Assembly: GCA_024516035.1 (NCBI GenBank)
Contig: CM044959.1
Span: 37,894,369 to 37,958,368, forward strand
Origin: Bactericera cockerelli
Taxonomy: Eukaryota > Arthropoda > Insecta > Hemiptera > Triozidae
Direction of reading: 5' to 3'
Length of the DNA stretch: 64,000 nucleotides
The notes under the pieces were generated by a model. That model ran no database searches. It had not been told where the DNA came from and saw only the letters and a list, made by a program, of their open reading frames with translations. The first letter of the stretch is position 1. The number at the start of each line of letters is the position of its first letter. Made by a program: the position numbers and the translations under genes. Positions 10,966 to 27,616 of this stretch are shown one piece after another.

Positions 10966-13900
10966 CTATATCTCCTGTATAGCAGGAACATTAGCAGGAC
11001 CTACAGGTTCCTGCAACAGATACTCCTTGCATCGCGTCTCCAGTGTGGATTTGATCTCAGCCGGACTTGTGCTGAGAATCGTGGCAGGACTCTCGTACAG
11101 ATTGCTGGGATCCTGCACAGCTTCGTAGAGCTGCCGGTAGATGGCGCTGATCACTTGGCAGGAGCGATGCAGAATAGCGCCGCGAGCGTCTCGGTTTAGA
11201 ATCAAGTTCACCTGAGAACAGCGAGTTCGAAAGCTATAGTTTCTCTGATGTACCCTTTGAAATTCGGAAATCCACCCTTGTTGCACGTAAGGAGAAAGAG
11301 GTGTGTAAAATTTCAGCAACTGGATAATCTCTATATATAAAACAGAAAAAAGGACTACCTACCTACCTACCTATGTTTGTTTGTTTGTCCGGAGTTGTTT
11401 AGCCAAAACGGTAAGAGATAGCGAAAAATGTCTCAGAATTGACCCCCCAAAACCATTATCGCTTTGTCCAGAAAAATTATAAAAAGTTCAAAAAGGCATT
11501 GCTGTCCAGCAGTACGGCCATGCCTTAGTAAATTTGAAATTTAGTCCCGTTGCAAAGCACGGGCAAACGGCTAGTAATAATATAATGTCTTTCCGGAGAT
11601 ATGTATGTCATGCATATTTAAATCAACGAGTGAGTTGATAGATACTACTTGCATTGGTAATTTGTGTTTGAGTCGGGTGATCCAGGTAATGTTAACTTCG
11701 GATCTCACTCAATGCATGATTTTTTCCTTATTGATTTGAGAACATAACCACATAATAATGGCACACCAGCAACTGCTGGAATAAAAGCTCTTTTAAGTCC
11801 TAATCGATAATAATGAATAAAATCTGTTTACCTGGGGTAGCACAAGGATGCCAGGGTTGGCTAGGAAGGAGTCCAGTTTCTTGAGGAATGTGTTGAGACT
11901 TGTCACGTCCATGCCTGGTATTTTAGACAGGGGCTCTGTTGCGTGGGCTGGGCCTTTGTTGTTCACCTGAAGATTAAGAATGGGATCGGTTCTTACAGGA
12001 AGCAAAAAATTAATAAAATTTCAAGAGAAATAAACAATAAACATGTTTGAACAAGGGTTGGTGGAAGAGATTGCCACAGGCAATAACCCCGCCCTTTAGG
12101 TTGGACATTATTGTTATTTTCTTTTTTTACTTATTTATTTTGTCATTTGTTTGTTTTTTTCTTAATTTTATACTGTTACCATTGTACTCTGTCCTCCTAA
12201 TAAAGCATACTATAATAATAACGACTAACAGGCTGCTTTCCAAGCCATTGCACACACCACCAAACCTTCATCTTAAATACACTATTTAAATATCAAGTTC
12301 CAGATTTTTTTGTTGTTGATAATCCTTCTTGACTTTTGAGAGTGATTTTCAGGAGTATATTCAAGTATATTGAATTAAATATAGATCCTCAAAATCAAAA
12401 GACACTTACCTCTTGCAGAATGGTGTACATGGGCGCCAAATTCAAATTGACAACAAAGGAGCTGGACTGTTCGGAAGTTAGCGTGTCAACCTGTACGTCG
12501 CATTGTGCGGCCAGGCGCTCCTTGTAGTGACCTGACGGGCAGAAACACAGGTGTTTATAGTTCGTAAAATGTAATAATAATATCGCCGCCTTATTTATAC
12601 TGCCAGACTAGGAGTAAAAAGTCACATTATTCTAGCAGTAAGCAAACGTATTATTATATGGTCAAAATTTCCAATGGAAAGATAACTTGTCTGGGTAAAT
12701 AAATAAAAAGACTATGAGGGCGGTCACTCACCCACATCGGGAAAAGGCTCGAGGGCTCGTGTCATGGTGTGCACAGAGTTGAGCAGGTACACACTCATAT
12801 CAACTGTGCTGAGCCGCGACGCACTCAGGTTCACTGTCTGCAGCAGCGGGTCTATAATGTTGCTCACGATGCTGCGCGCGTCAGCCTCACGATGAGCAGG
12901 GTCCTCGCCGTGCTGGGCGTTGCTTAACATTTCCCGCAGGAGATTGAGGAGGTGGTTGACCCCGGGGGAGGGGCCGAGGTCTGGGCCTGGGGCCTCCACC
13001 TTCTCCAAGATCTTGAGACGCACGAGCCGCTGTAGTGTGTTAAGGAACACTCCTGGAGCAGAATCAATTAATTTTTTTTTTTTAATTATATAAGTTATCA
13101 TATTTGTGTTAATCACTTTCGTGATATCACAATTACTCAAACTCGCTTTACTAAATGTACGCTGAATCCGGGACTTGAACCACCGACCTCCAGGTTACAA
13201 GTCCGCCGCCCTATCGATCAAGCTACTGAGGTTGGTGATTAATTTTTAATTATTTATTTTGATATAATATGTATTTACAAAAATATCATCAATATTTTTT
13301 TCCCCCTGTTCATATTGCTCAACTAGTAGTCACCGTGGTCTAGTGGTGTAGCGCACTGGACCTTGAGTTCGATCCTAAGCAGGACAGGATTTTTTCTGTT
13401 CTTTACTGGGATGTCCGGGGTACACTCGTACCTCGTAAGGAAAAATGAGTAGTTACTTGTATGAGTAACGACCAGTGGCGCATTACCAAAGAACAAAGAA
13501 AATAAGTTTGAAAAGTAAGAGGTTCTCTACCCACAACAGAAAAGCGTAAGTTATGCTGATCTACCCACAAAAGTTGTGATGAGGCCTTGAACCGCAAAGA
13601 AATCATAAATGTTGCTCAACGAGAAATAATAAGTCCCATTATTTCAGCAGTAAGCCCAATACGTATTATTATGAGTTGAAAAGCTAAGAACTTGTCATAG
13701 AATACGTACTTTTCATGTACCGGCTGGGTTTCGAACCCGCGACCTCTGGATTACCAGATCGACGCCTTGACCACTGATCTAGTAGGACTGATTTATTTTT
13801 TGAACAGGTGTACAAGGGACAAAGACTCTGTTTATATGTACGTAAAGTATTTATTTTTAATCTTTTTAGGACATGTGGAAAGAAATAATATAATTAATAA

Positions 13901-16900
13901 TACTTACCTTCACTTGTTTCCACCAACTCAACGAGTGTTTTGTCCAGACTGCTGTTGGGAATGATGGCGCCTATTGCTTTCCTGTAGTATCTGTAACCGA
14001 ACACACAGTGTATATAGTATATCCTGTATATCCCTTACATAACACATAGACCACATGGTTTTATTTATTATGATAATATATATACACTATTACATATCCA
14101 AAATTGTTCAATCTTATTAGACAGGTAGTACATGTGGTATTACTAACTAGTTATTCTGTGAACTGTAAACCTCTCACAGATTCAACTTTCGCATTATAAA
14201 TGTTCAATCAAGCATGAGGACATCGATAGGTTTTACTAAAAAAATACATATAAACCGACCCTTTCTCGAAATTTTATCACAGTGTGGTCCCCTTAGCTTT
14301 CACGACCACAAAAATCCACGATTTAAACCAAATGTTATTTTTTCACAACTCTACAAAGAACCTTGCTTTATTCAAAAGAATTAGAAAAATCCTTTTTTAT
14401 TTTTTACAAAAACTGCCCCATGTGGCCACGAGTGGTCCAAATAGGCCCAAAAAATGTAGGGCACTGATACTGCGAGCATAGTATCTGTAACCAAACATAT
14501 TTTTTTTAAGAAGAGTGTTTCATAGCCTTTTATTTCGTAGCCATGAAACAACAGCTACTTTAGACGCTTGTGGTCTGTATTGTAGGTTACCCTGGTTACC
14601 CATCCCATAGTACAACGGAAAACCTACAACCAGATAATAATAATACTTTTCAAAATTTATTTTTGCTCTAATCGAGTTGTTTATATCATACCTGAGCAGG
14701 GAGGTGACAGTGTAGAGTATGATAGGTGAGGTGTTACTCGTGAGAATCTTCTCCAGTCTCACGCGCAGGGGATTGGTGACTCCCTCACTGATATTAGCTA
14801 GTGAATCACTTATGACTTTCTCTGAGGAATAATTTCGAACAACTATTAAATGTTTATCTTATAAAATAAATTATATATTGAATCCCTGAAAAATAAACAC
14901 ACTAATAAATAATAATTCCGTGTCCGTGAGAGTAACAAGATTGTTGGGACGCCCAGACAAAGTACCTTGGAAACGCCCGTTATGATTTTAGAACCATCAA
15001 AATTCATACAGCCTCTCTTTGGGACGCAAACGCCACCCTCACGTGGTAATTAATGGGATATTAAAAGAACATGATTATTTTTTTTTCTATTATAGTTACA
15101 TATATTTTTATTATATTGTATTGAATTTATTTACCGAACTCAATAGCTTGATCGATAAGGTGGCGGACTTGTAATCTGGAGGTCGGTGGTTCAAGTCCCG
15201 AGTTTAGCAAAAAATTAGTAAAGCAAGTTTGAGTAGTTGTGATGTCACGATTGTGATTGACACAAATATGATGATAACTTAACTTATTGAATTTATTTAA
15301 TAAAGTTTGGTAGAAAGGCTTAGATCTTCTGATAAGCCGTTGTTCCACATCCCCAACACAGCAACTTTCAACCTCTTATTAAAGTCCCCATTAATTAATG
15401 CCATGTACACATACAACAATATGAATGAGAAACCTGATCTCTCTTAGTCTCATTCAAGAATAAGGCAAATATCCTGTCAAGTATTGCTTTCTTCAGAAAA
15501 CCTTTTTCTGTTGGAAGAGTAGACAGTTGCTATAAAAAAAGTAATAAGAAGCAGTCACCTGTATCGGTGGTGTGGCAGTGCCGTAGCGCCTCATCCAGCA
15601 GAGCTTTCTCCCGCGGTATCCTGGCGTGCAGCCAGCCCAGCATGTCGCGTGTGTAGCGGCCTGCGTCGTGTGAAAGCGTCTCAATAGCGGCGCGGCCACT
15701 GGTCAGAGCGTCGATGAAGTGACGCACCAGGATTGCGCGCCTGAGAATTTATCAATCAGTTACAATGTTATGTAAGCAAAAGTGTGGCAAAGAAAGCTCA
15801 AATCCATTTATTTATTTAGAAACTCTTTATTAGCAGAACATATATTATATACAGACAAACAATGGTAAAAATTAAATATAAAATTGACAGTATTAATAAT
15901 ATAAACAAGAAAAAAATAAATAAAATATACAGGGTGGACCAAAAAAACGTTTACACCCGTTAATGGTAGATTACTGACGACATTTCTAGGACGGATCTGC
16001 AATCCGTTTTTTCGGATTCGCCTTTATAACTGTACAAAGTGATTTTTTGCAACTTTCTGAAAAAGTCCGACTTTGGCTTATTCTTCAGGTAAGAACTTTT
16101 TTCCTGTTTAAGATGAGTTGATTCTGAACATTTCTGCAGAAAGCCAACAAAATTTCGATGTTTCTAGCTACACTACTTTGTTTTTTACGGTTTGGTTTGG
16201 CATCTTTTTTGACACCTGAATAGAAAAAAAATTCTCATGTAAATTTTTTACACTTTGAAACACTCAAGATTTGCCCGAGCAAATTTTGGCACAGACATGG
16301 GCAAGTTTGATAAAAGTTGGCGGCCAACCCAAGGATGCTAAAAAATAATTTTACGATTTTTTATCACGTGATCTTCTGGGTAAACAAACCAGGTAAGTCT
16401 CAAAAAATGATGTTCAAAATCTTAAAAGTGTTGACCGTGTAGGGTCGTCTTGTACTCAAAGAGTAATTAGCTATTTATGTCTGATAATTATTTTCCTTGG
16501 AATTAATTAAAGGCCAGTCACATGAATGATTGTTTGTTTCTCGATGATAGTTTTCAAGCATATTTTTCTGCATTCTATGAAATATTATCTTTACACTTCT
16601 TGAGTTTTTTTTAGTACAAGTTACATTATTATAATTCGGATGCTGAAATGGCAGATACGCATTTAGCATATGGAGTTGCCAACAGGAACAATTGGGATCA
16701 CGTGAAAAACATAGTTTACGAAATCTGGTAGCAAGAATCCTGTTGGCATTCGATGACCTGACAGAAAAACCTGGGATCTTCCGCAACATTCGACGGAACA
16801 TGATGAAGAGGTTCAACCTTTGCATCCAGGAAGTTGGACGCCACTTCCAACAGTTCCTCTAAGGGAATTTAGAAAGGAGAGAGAGAGAGAGAGAGAGAGA

Positions 16901-19900
16901 AAGACAAGAAGGTAGAGGGACAGAACTACGGTACTAAAGTCACCATTGGTTTCAAAAAATTGTGTGAGGAGAATCCTTATTGTGTACTATGGCTAAATAA
17001 AAAATGGCAACAGTCTTTTTTATTTTGTAGTCATGAATTTTTTGCTGGCTCTGGCGTTCGGACCGGGTGGACTAACTTACCACTGAGCTAATCGTGCGCG
17101 TCTAATCGTTTCTCATTGAACATACTAACACAAAATGGTTTTTTAAATACCTTTTTGTTTATATCAAAATAGTATAAAACATAATAAAGACTGCAAAAGT
17201 TTATTAATTTTACAAAATATTATCTTGTTTTTTTCAAGACTTCTATTAAGAGTTGGCAATCGGTAAATATTTGTTATTTAATTAGTATTGTTTATGATAG
17301 AAGAACCTACCTACATATTTACCTGGATTTATTTCATAAACTCTATTTTCGTTTGGAAAATTCGCTAGTTTTTTTTTCTCTCGTAGGCAAGCATAAGAAA
17401 AACCATCCTTACATTATCAAGGCAGTCTCTCAGGGGCTTACATGAATTATAATTATGTGTATTGTGATACCAATAGTATCTGATATAACTCAATTTACAG
17501 ATGGTATTACCCCCAAAAAAACCATAAGTTGTTGGTGTTACAACAGGTCAGATACAGGTATGAATAAAATATTCCATCAGATTTTTTTGATAATTAAAAT
17601 AATATTGACCGCCGAGAATTGAACCTCGGTCATGCGACTAACACTCTTAGCATTACCACATCTAGCTAACACCACTGACAATCTGAGAAGCACGAAATTT
17701 ATCATTTGAATTTTCCTAAACTGGCTGATGAGACCGCGGTATTCAAAAAAAGCAATGTAAACAATTTTTGTAAACAACGCAAGACGCCCTTACACAGTCT
17801 ACAGTTTGAAAACTCTTAGGATTTTTGAAGAGTTTTTGGCAAACATCTAATAATTTTTCCCAGAAGATCACGTGATAAAAAATCGTAAAATTATTTTTTA
17901 GCATCCTCGGGGCGGCCGCCAACTTTTATCAAACTTGCCCATGTCTGTGCCAAAATTTGTTCGGACAAATGTCGAGTGTTTTATTTAGTAAAAAAGTTTT
18001 TTTGGGTGTTTTTTTTCTGTTCAGGTGTAAAAAATATGACAAACCAAATCGTAAAAAACAAAGTAGTGTAGCTAGAAACATCGAAATTTTGTTGGCTTTC
18101 TGCAAAATTGTTCAGAATCAACTCATCTTAAACAGGAAAAAAGTACTGACCTGAAGAATAAGCCAAAGTCGGGCTTTTTCGGAAAGTTGCAAAAAATCAC
18201 TTTGTGCAGTTACGAAGGCGAATCCGAAAAAACGGATTGCAGATCCGGCCTGGAAATGTCGTCAGTAATCTACCATTAACGGGTGTAAACGTTTTTTTGG
18301 TCCACCCTGTATACATATGTCCTAACTAAAGGGCGGGGTTATTGCCTATGGCATTCTCTTCCACCCAATCCATGAATTCAATAAAATCACATCAAAGCAA
18401 AAGTGTGGCAAAGAAAGCTCAAATCCATAAATTCAATAAAATCACATCAGCTTTACGCTTTCCAATTATTTACGAGATGTCAATTAACCCTTACTTTCAT
18501 AGAAAAAAATCACAACTTAAAATCCAGTTTACATTTATTTATTTGATATTCTTTTCTATAATTTATTTTATTAGGTAGGTACTTTTATTTTGACATTTTC
18601 CGAAATATATTAACTATTTCTATTAATGGCATGTTTTCGATAAATATTTCATTCAATTTAATTACCTGCAGGTGCAGTACTCAGCCATGATATAGGAGAA
18701 GAGAACTGAATGGTCTTGAAGTTGAGCCATGGACCTGGACAGGAGGAGTGCTATGTCTGGAACTTCTATGTCTTTGCAGTGAAGCTGACACCTGAAAATG
18801 AAGGGTTAAAATAAGAAAAGGAAAAAAAGAGAGAGGGGTTGGCTGGAGACCATCAATCCCCCCAAGATGTAGCCTCGTGCTAATTACAACATCCATACTA
18901 TGCATGAAGGAATAAGCCATGGGAAACTCTTAAATTCCCCAAACATGTCACAGAAGAAACTACACAATATGGTTAAAGTTATTACCTTCAAAAGCATGTA
19001 AAGAAGAATTAATTTGTTATTGTTATGATTTTATCTGTGTTATAACTACACAAAATGGCCGATTTTATGAGTCAGGTTCATTACCCATGAGCTATACATT
19101 ACGAGTTCTCCATTACTTCCTCCAGGACAACGGGGTTAAGTGGCAGAGAATGCCTAAGGCATTAACTTCGCCCCGGATTACAAAACAATTGTAATAAAAA
19201 TTAACATTGATCTTTATTTCTTTTTGTACATACTCTTAAGTTTTTTTTTAAATATATTGTTTATTTTTTTTGTTGTTGATGATTGTTTTGTAAAAAAAAT
19301 AAAGTGTAAATAAATAAATAAATAAATAAAATCCATACTATCCATAGGATGTAATCACACACTTACCACCTGTATATTTTATCCAAGGCCGTCTCCTTGT
19401 ACAGGCTCATCTGCTGCTGAATATCCAGAGCCAGGGTTTCGTGTCCCTCCTGCATGAGCAGCTTACAGTCGTCTTTAATAGCATCCACCCGAGTCAGGAC
19501 CGTGAAGAAGGCAGGGGTGATCTCTGTGCTGTTCCGCCAGGGTGGCTAGTTCAGGCTCGGACAGTTGAAACGCTCGAGTGAAGGCTTCGGCGATCTTCTG
19601 CTTCATTGTGATCTTGTCACTGAGGAGGAGGAGAAAATCACCAAAGTTTTAGTGAACTCGAAAACGAAGTTAAATTTTGAACGAATAAAAGTTTTTTGTC
19701 TACTGTTTTGTATTTAATCTTAATTGTATGAATAATATTTTTTTGAAATCTATTGCCAACGCCGCGCCGCGCCGGTTTTCCACCTTGCCCATATTTTTTA
19801 AACAAATCAATTTCTCTACGTTTTTTTCTTACAAAAATATAGAATTTCGCAGACGTTGTAGTCTCACAATACAACATGGGAATGCCACTAGTGTGATAGG

Positions 19901-21830
19901 AGCAATTCCTCAAATTAAGAGTGAGATGGATAGTATTTTGTATTTCTGAAAAATCAAATATGAATAAAACTCATAACTTCAGCAGTAAAAACTATTTAAA
20001 CTTTTGAAACCATTTAATTTTTTTTAAAGATTTATTTTTACCATTTTAAATTTGATCAACCCATGTTGAATTTTGAATTAAGAAATGAATAATATGTAGG
20101 TATTGTAGGTATGTTGTAATTTGTTGAGTAGAAGAAATCACCCTATCTCCTGAAAAGTACAGGAGTACTTAATAGGAGATTGACAATGATAACACTGGGT
20201 ATTTAAAAAATAATAAAAAGAATAAATTATTATTATTATTATGTTAAAATAACTCTTTTATATACATAAGTGTCAAGTTAAATTTAAAATAGCAAGATAA
20301 TACATAAACCTTTCTAATTTTTTTTCTACTGTAGAAATAAAATACAATGTAAGAAATAGAACTTTTTGTTTTGCCAGAGAAAGAAAAAAGTTGGGTGGAA
20401 GAGCTCAAATTATTGGGAATCCTGCCATTAAAGCCTATAAAAAAAGAAAACTGTTAGGTAATAGCAGATCCTCTCCATATATCAGTACAAACCCCTCTGC
20501 CTGTAGTTTGGTGGTCTGTTGAATCAACTGATGTGTCTGAGCCTTGGTGTTCTGCAGCTGAGTGCTCATGCTGGAGACAGCATTATTCATCTGTTGCACA
20601 TCTGCATGCATCGTATCCAGGGTTTCTTTCACCTTACGGAACGCAGACACAAAGTCCTGAAGAGGAAAAAAGAAGTAGGATATTGGTAATGATAGTAATA
20701 TCCATTTGAAAATATGTGATAAGAATAAGAGCTGTATGATTCCTCATTTAAATGGAGATGACAAGACAAGGGAAATTAATTTAGGCTACCTAACTATTGA
20801 AAATATGAATGATCAAATTGGCAATATCAAGTTAGGCTATTGCATCTATATTTTAGAAAGCTAATATGAGAAATACATTTACTGACCTCAGAAGCTTGAT
20901 CAATAAGACAGTGGACTTGTAACCAGGAAGGTGGTTCAAGTCCTTGTTTCAGTGTATATTTAGTAAGGTGAGTTTGAGTACTTGGGATATCACAAAAGTA
21001 ATTAACACAAATATGATAACTTCAATTTTTTTTTAAATACATTAAGTAGGTATATGTATTTACATAATACATTCATGATTTATTTTCATTGGTTAAAATT
21101 GTAATATTAATAAATGTCCCTACTGTTCATTAAAAAAAGTTTATTAGGATATAACATTTCTCTTAGAAATGCTATCAACAAGTACAAATGTTATATTATC
21201 AATGGTGGGAGTTTAAATTTTATTTACCTACTAGAAAAACAACACAGAACATAATTAACTTCACTTAATCCTAGTCAGGGTAAAAAAAAGTATGATACCT
21301 CATTGATAGACAAGCTCCTCTTCTCAATTTGACTTCTCAAGTTTCTTCTTGAAATCAATGTATTCTCTGTGAAAAACAATGACAACTCCTTCAATGCTTC
21401 CAATAAATCCTGAAACAAATAATTTAAAAAATTATCTTTGCAAATATCTACATGTATATCCAGTGAACATTCCAAATGTTAACTTAAACAGGTGTCTGGC
21501 AAAACAATATTTTTAATGAAATAACTGTCTGTTGGCTACCAACACATCACTCTCTGTCTCATTCTAAAAAAAATCCAAGATGTTGGGACTTCAAGAGGTT
21601 TACAGAATAATAAATCTTGAGGATATTATATTGAAATGAAATTTAAACATGGTTTTACAGTGAATAATAATAGTAGAGGCAATCAAATTGTACTGCCTTA
21701 CAAGCAAGAAAATTATGTTTTTTACCTTATCATTATCAATGTTTGTGTCAAGAACTTTATTCAATCTCTTTTGGATAATGCTGCTGTTTTTGTCATCACT
21801 GTGTGGCCCAAGATCTGACTTGGCCTCCAT
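10966..21830 (-). CDS. COG6: Conserved oligomeric Golgi complex subunit 6
   Basis: COG6 belongs to lobe B of the COG tethering complex, which captures retrograde vesicles at the Golgi and supports glycosylation. Twelve coding exons (transcript order): 21726-21830, 21299-21409, 20493-20656, 19367-19619, 18666-18791, 15559-15740, 14692-14821, 13908-13990, 12732-13052, 12410-12531, 11832-11966, 10966-11211. All junctions are AG/GT and phase-consistent. Total is 1978 nt, one more than a multiple of three; removing the extra base in exon 4 gives 658 residues, against about 657 in human. Collinear motifs: [97 protein letters not shown]. The start is the first ATG in the open frame; the upstream extension contains none. 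Exon 3's donor (GTTTGT) is weak. ATTAAA near 10846 (minus strand) is a possible poly(A) signal. Confidence 0.95.
11328..11574 (+). mobile_element. Non-autonomous Helitron, divergent relative
   Basis: It starts A|TCTCTATATATAAAAC and ends with a short hairpin (CCCGTTGCAAAGCACGGG), then ...CGGCTAG|T. About 247 bp. It lies in the last COG6 intron, about 115 bp from the acceptor of the final exon. Confidence 0.8.
12050..12225 (+). mobile_element. LINE 3' tail, longest copy
   Basis: GGAAGAGATTGCCACAGGCA followed by AATAACCCCGCCC, a T-rich stretch, and TAAAGCATACTATAATAATA. This layout is typical of 3' ends of insect non-LTR retrotransposons (Jockey/CR1 type). Fragments of the same end: 18325-18365 and 54695-54745, both reversed. 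Confidence 0.65.
13328..13486 (+). mobile_element. tRNA-headed SINE, family F
   Basis: GTCACCGTGGTCTAGTGGTG and GAGTTCGATCCTAAG are tRNA-like boxes. The body ends near GACCAGTGGCGCATTACC. Other copies: 158-273 (-) and 53228-53350 (+). Confidence 0.75.
15135..15282 (+). mobile_element. tRNA-headed SINE, family G
   Basis: AGCTTGATCGATAAGGTGGC and GTGGTTCAAGTCCCGAG are tRNA-like boxes, followed by GTTTGAGTAGTTGTGATGTC. Other copies: 13075-13232 (-), 20885-21035 (+), 34650-34725 (-), 48640-48745 (-), 54930-55125 (-). Confidence 0.75.
15930..18309. mobile_element. Mariner-like DNA transposon with ~460-bp inverted termini
   Basis: It is flanked by TA on both sides. The left end CAGGGTGGACCAAAAAAACG is mirrored at the right end. 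Similarity between the arms extends inward from each end for about 460 bp (to ~16395 and from ~17858). At 16780-16862 (plus) a broken frame reads [20 protein letters not shown] followed by FQQFL and a stop, which resembles the C-terminus of mariner transposases. No intact transposase is present, so it is a dead or non-autonomous copy, in the COG6 intron between exons 5 and 6. Confidence 0.85.
19132..19330 (+). mobile_element. LINE 3' tail, second family
   Basis: GGCAGAGAATGCCTAAGGCA + TTAACTTCGCCCCG, then a long T-rich region and AATAAAGTG(TAAATAAA)n. Related copies at about 2445-2640 and 8330-8410. It lies about 40 bp from the COG6 exon 4 donor. Confidence 0.65.
19367..19619 (-). CDS. COG6: COG6 exon 4, carrying a +1 frameshift
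   Basis: The exon must begin with one base completing a codon and end with two bases opening one (TG + G gives Trp). Its 253 nt length does not fit that. The first part reads [13 protein letters not shown]...[13 protein letters not shown]. After roughly 19523-19538 the homologous frame changes by one base and continues [20 protein letters not shown] through [11 protein letters not shown]. Both halves match COG6. Read straight through, the first frame stops after GGCY. Either one extra base is present (assembly or sequencing error) or this allele is broken. Confidence 0.85.
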
Positions 21831-22975
21831 CCTAATATTGATAACTGAAACACAACTGAAATCGGCTCTAAAAAAGGTACATGTTCTAGAGCCCCAGGGC
21901 TCCCAAGGGCTCCACAAGAGAAAATCTCAACATATCTAGATAGAGACCCTACAGGGGCTTTGATTATTATTGTTAACTAGGGTTTTACATCTCATTCAAC
22001 AGCTAGGTCATCTCGAGACGAGAGTGTTACCCTCCAATCTCCATTTGCAGGAAACTCACATACTTGCTACCCATATTAACCTCACCCAGCCTAGGTTGGA
22101 CCAAACTGCCAGCAGCACAAAGTCTTAACCTCACTGGACGTTGCTCAACTTCGGTGATCTTATGAGAACTGGTGCATTAAAAGAGCCATCGGCGCTGGCA
22201 TAGGGAATTGCGATCACTTGGTACTTGGCAGAAACTGAAAAACTGATGGATTTAACTATTGGTTGATTTCAGGCAGTAAAAGAAATAGATAAGCATTCAA
22301 GCATTAAGATTAATTTGATAAGAAATTCAAATTTTCCCGCGTAAGATGTAAAAAAATGCAAGCTGCGTCCACATTTTCATTCACTTTTCGTAGCAAAACA
22401 CGTTTCTGCTTACAATTTAAATTGTATCTGGTTTATTCGTCAGATTTATCAATAGATTTAAGAAAGAATCGTATGGACTTTTTTTTCAAGACACTAGCAA
22501 ACGGTCGGCTAGGCTAAATCTAAATTCTAAAGGACAAGACCGGTCGCAGTGTGTATCTATAAAAATTGAATAAAATATTTTTTTACAATGTACAGTTGGC
22601 TGGATTATTGAATGGGTGGATTATAACAGCCTGGAATGAAAGCGGCAGCCTCTTTACTTGGGGGGGATCAAATTTTTGTTGTTAAAAACTTCTGCATAAC
22701 CCGGGATCGAACTCAAAATCGATTGGACCACGGGCATGTACACAACGCAACCGTTAATTAAACGCGCTCACATTTGTCACACGACGCGTTTTTAATATTT
22801 TTAAGCTCGTTGGTAATAGAAAAAACAAAAAACAGCAAATGGCCGACAATTTGTAAACATTCAAAATTAGGAATTTCTGCTGCTGAGTTTTCCGATTTGC
22901 GACTGGTTTTCTGAAGTTTTCATGAATGTCCTGATTTTACCGAATGAATTGTCAAGTGCTGAAGTGAATTGTGTT
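21831..22975. promoter_or_regulatory. Divergent COG6/Cdc42 intergenic interval
   Basis: About 1.1 kb separates the COG6 start codon from the proposed first Cdc42 exon, and the two genes are transcribed away from each other. It holds a reversed 5S-headed SINE at about 21965-22210 and a tRNA-like B box (GGGATCGAACTC) near 22701. I see no clear TATA element. Promoter function is inferred only from position. Confidence 0.4.
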
Positions 22976-23018
22976 TCAGTCAGTTCTTGAAGTAATTCAG
23001 GAATAACTTTGTCAGTTG
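22976..23018 (+). other. Cdc42: Probable non-coding first exon of Cdc42
   Basis: A strong donor, TTG|GTAAGT, occurs at 23018/23019. About 45 bases upstream is TCAGTCAGTT, which fits the arthropod initiator TCAGT. The next acceptor on this strand, TTTTTCAG at 24405, opens the exon bearing the Cdc42 ATG, leaving a ~1.4 kb 5'UTR intron. The transcription start is inferred from motifs only. Confidence 0.4.
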
Positions 23019-24461
23019 GTAAGTTGGCGAGCGTTTTCTCTTTTCTCTCTTATTTGGTACAGTCATTGACCTTGAATAATAACACTACAACATTACACAT
23101 TCATTCCATTGCTCTTAAGGATTTTATCAGCAAATTTCACAGACAAATATGCTCTCAAAATAGCTATTACTCACTGCGTAGTCAGAGCTTTTATTATCTC
23201 ATCAAAACAAATAATTAAAAGCTGTTACAATCAAGTGGTATTGTGAGTAGTTACCTCTTGTCTCCTGTTTTGAGAAGAGGTGGGTGGGGCCAATCAGGGG
23301 TAAGTACATGCATATTTTGTAGAGCCTAGCCAGCAGCATAACTATCTTCAAAATCATGTCTGTATAGGTGTTTTTTTTCATTGATAAATTATAACTGCAA
23401 TTTTATTAATATGTCCATGTATGATGGAGAGGAATGACGTGAATAGCAACTACCTATTTACTTATTCATCAAGCACTTTCAATCACAGGAAGAGAACATC
23501 AAATTCCTTTCCATCATTTAGTTGATAGGTACTCTTTGATAATTCTTTTTCAATGAATTTCATTGATATGAATTCAGTGTTTTGGAAAGTGCTGTGAGGT
23601 TTAAAACTTAAGGTTGGATCTGAATTAGTAGGAATTGTTGCTTTTAATTTGAAAAGGAAGTTTTGAAAAATCAATTTCAAAATGTAAAGCCAGTGTTGAT
23701 GGTGTGTTATATACACTGGTTCTTCTAGTTTTACACATTTTTTGTTGTAATTACACCTGTAGTCCTAAAGGGTCTTTCATAGAGCCATTGTAGATAATTA
23801 CAAAGGCTAGTTCACAACCAGCCTGTTGTTTTTGATACTGCATGCTTACAAAAATACAAAAGAAACAAAACTGTATGATTTTTTTAAAACTACTTGTCCA
23901 GAATTATACCCTATACATATGATTTCTCCTAACAACTTTTTAAATTCTGAGGGTTACAACTGTAGTATCAATATAAAAATAATAATTGCTGCCCTTCTGA
24001 GCATATTTCAGCTTAGAAGTAACTTGAAAATTAGAACTGTTTTATTCTATTTCATTTTTCTTTTAATTATGTTAAGGAAAACAGGGAAGAGACCCATTTA
24101 TTTGGCACCTTAAGGAATTTTTTGCACTCAGACAGCTATGTCTTTGGTCCTGATTGCTGGAAATAAAAGGTGGTAGGTTCTTTTGAAAGATTTTTGATGT
24201 AGGTATATCTTTTTTTTTCTCTTTTCATTGTACATGTGAAAGATAACTGATTAGATAGAGTTTTCTGTCTTGGTACTTGAAGAGAAACATAAAATGTTGC
24301 CTGATTTAAGGTTTATGAGGGCTGTAAAAATTAGTAGCAAATAAATGAAGCCTTCTTTTTAGTGCCAAATAAATAGTTCCCTTACCCATAATTTGTCTTT
24401 TTCAGAGTATTCAAAAGAATTGTGAAAAATTCCTAGTCTCTCTGAGGTTCCATTCTAGTGA

Positions 24462-27616
<3,155 letters not shown>

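Noticed and set aside
14463..14500. Echo of the COG6 exon 8 boundary (GTATCTGTAACC)
   Set aside because: The ~20-bp similarity to 13987-14006 is too short to call a duplicated exon, and the adjoining sequence does not continue the match.
16475..16825. 116-codon minus-strand ORF
   Set aside because: It is the antisense shadow of the decayed mariner transposase read on the plus strand.
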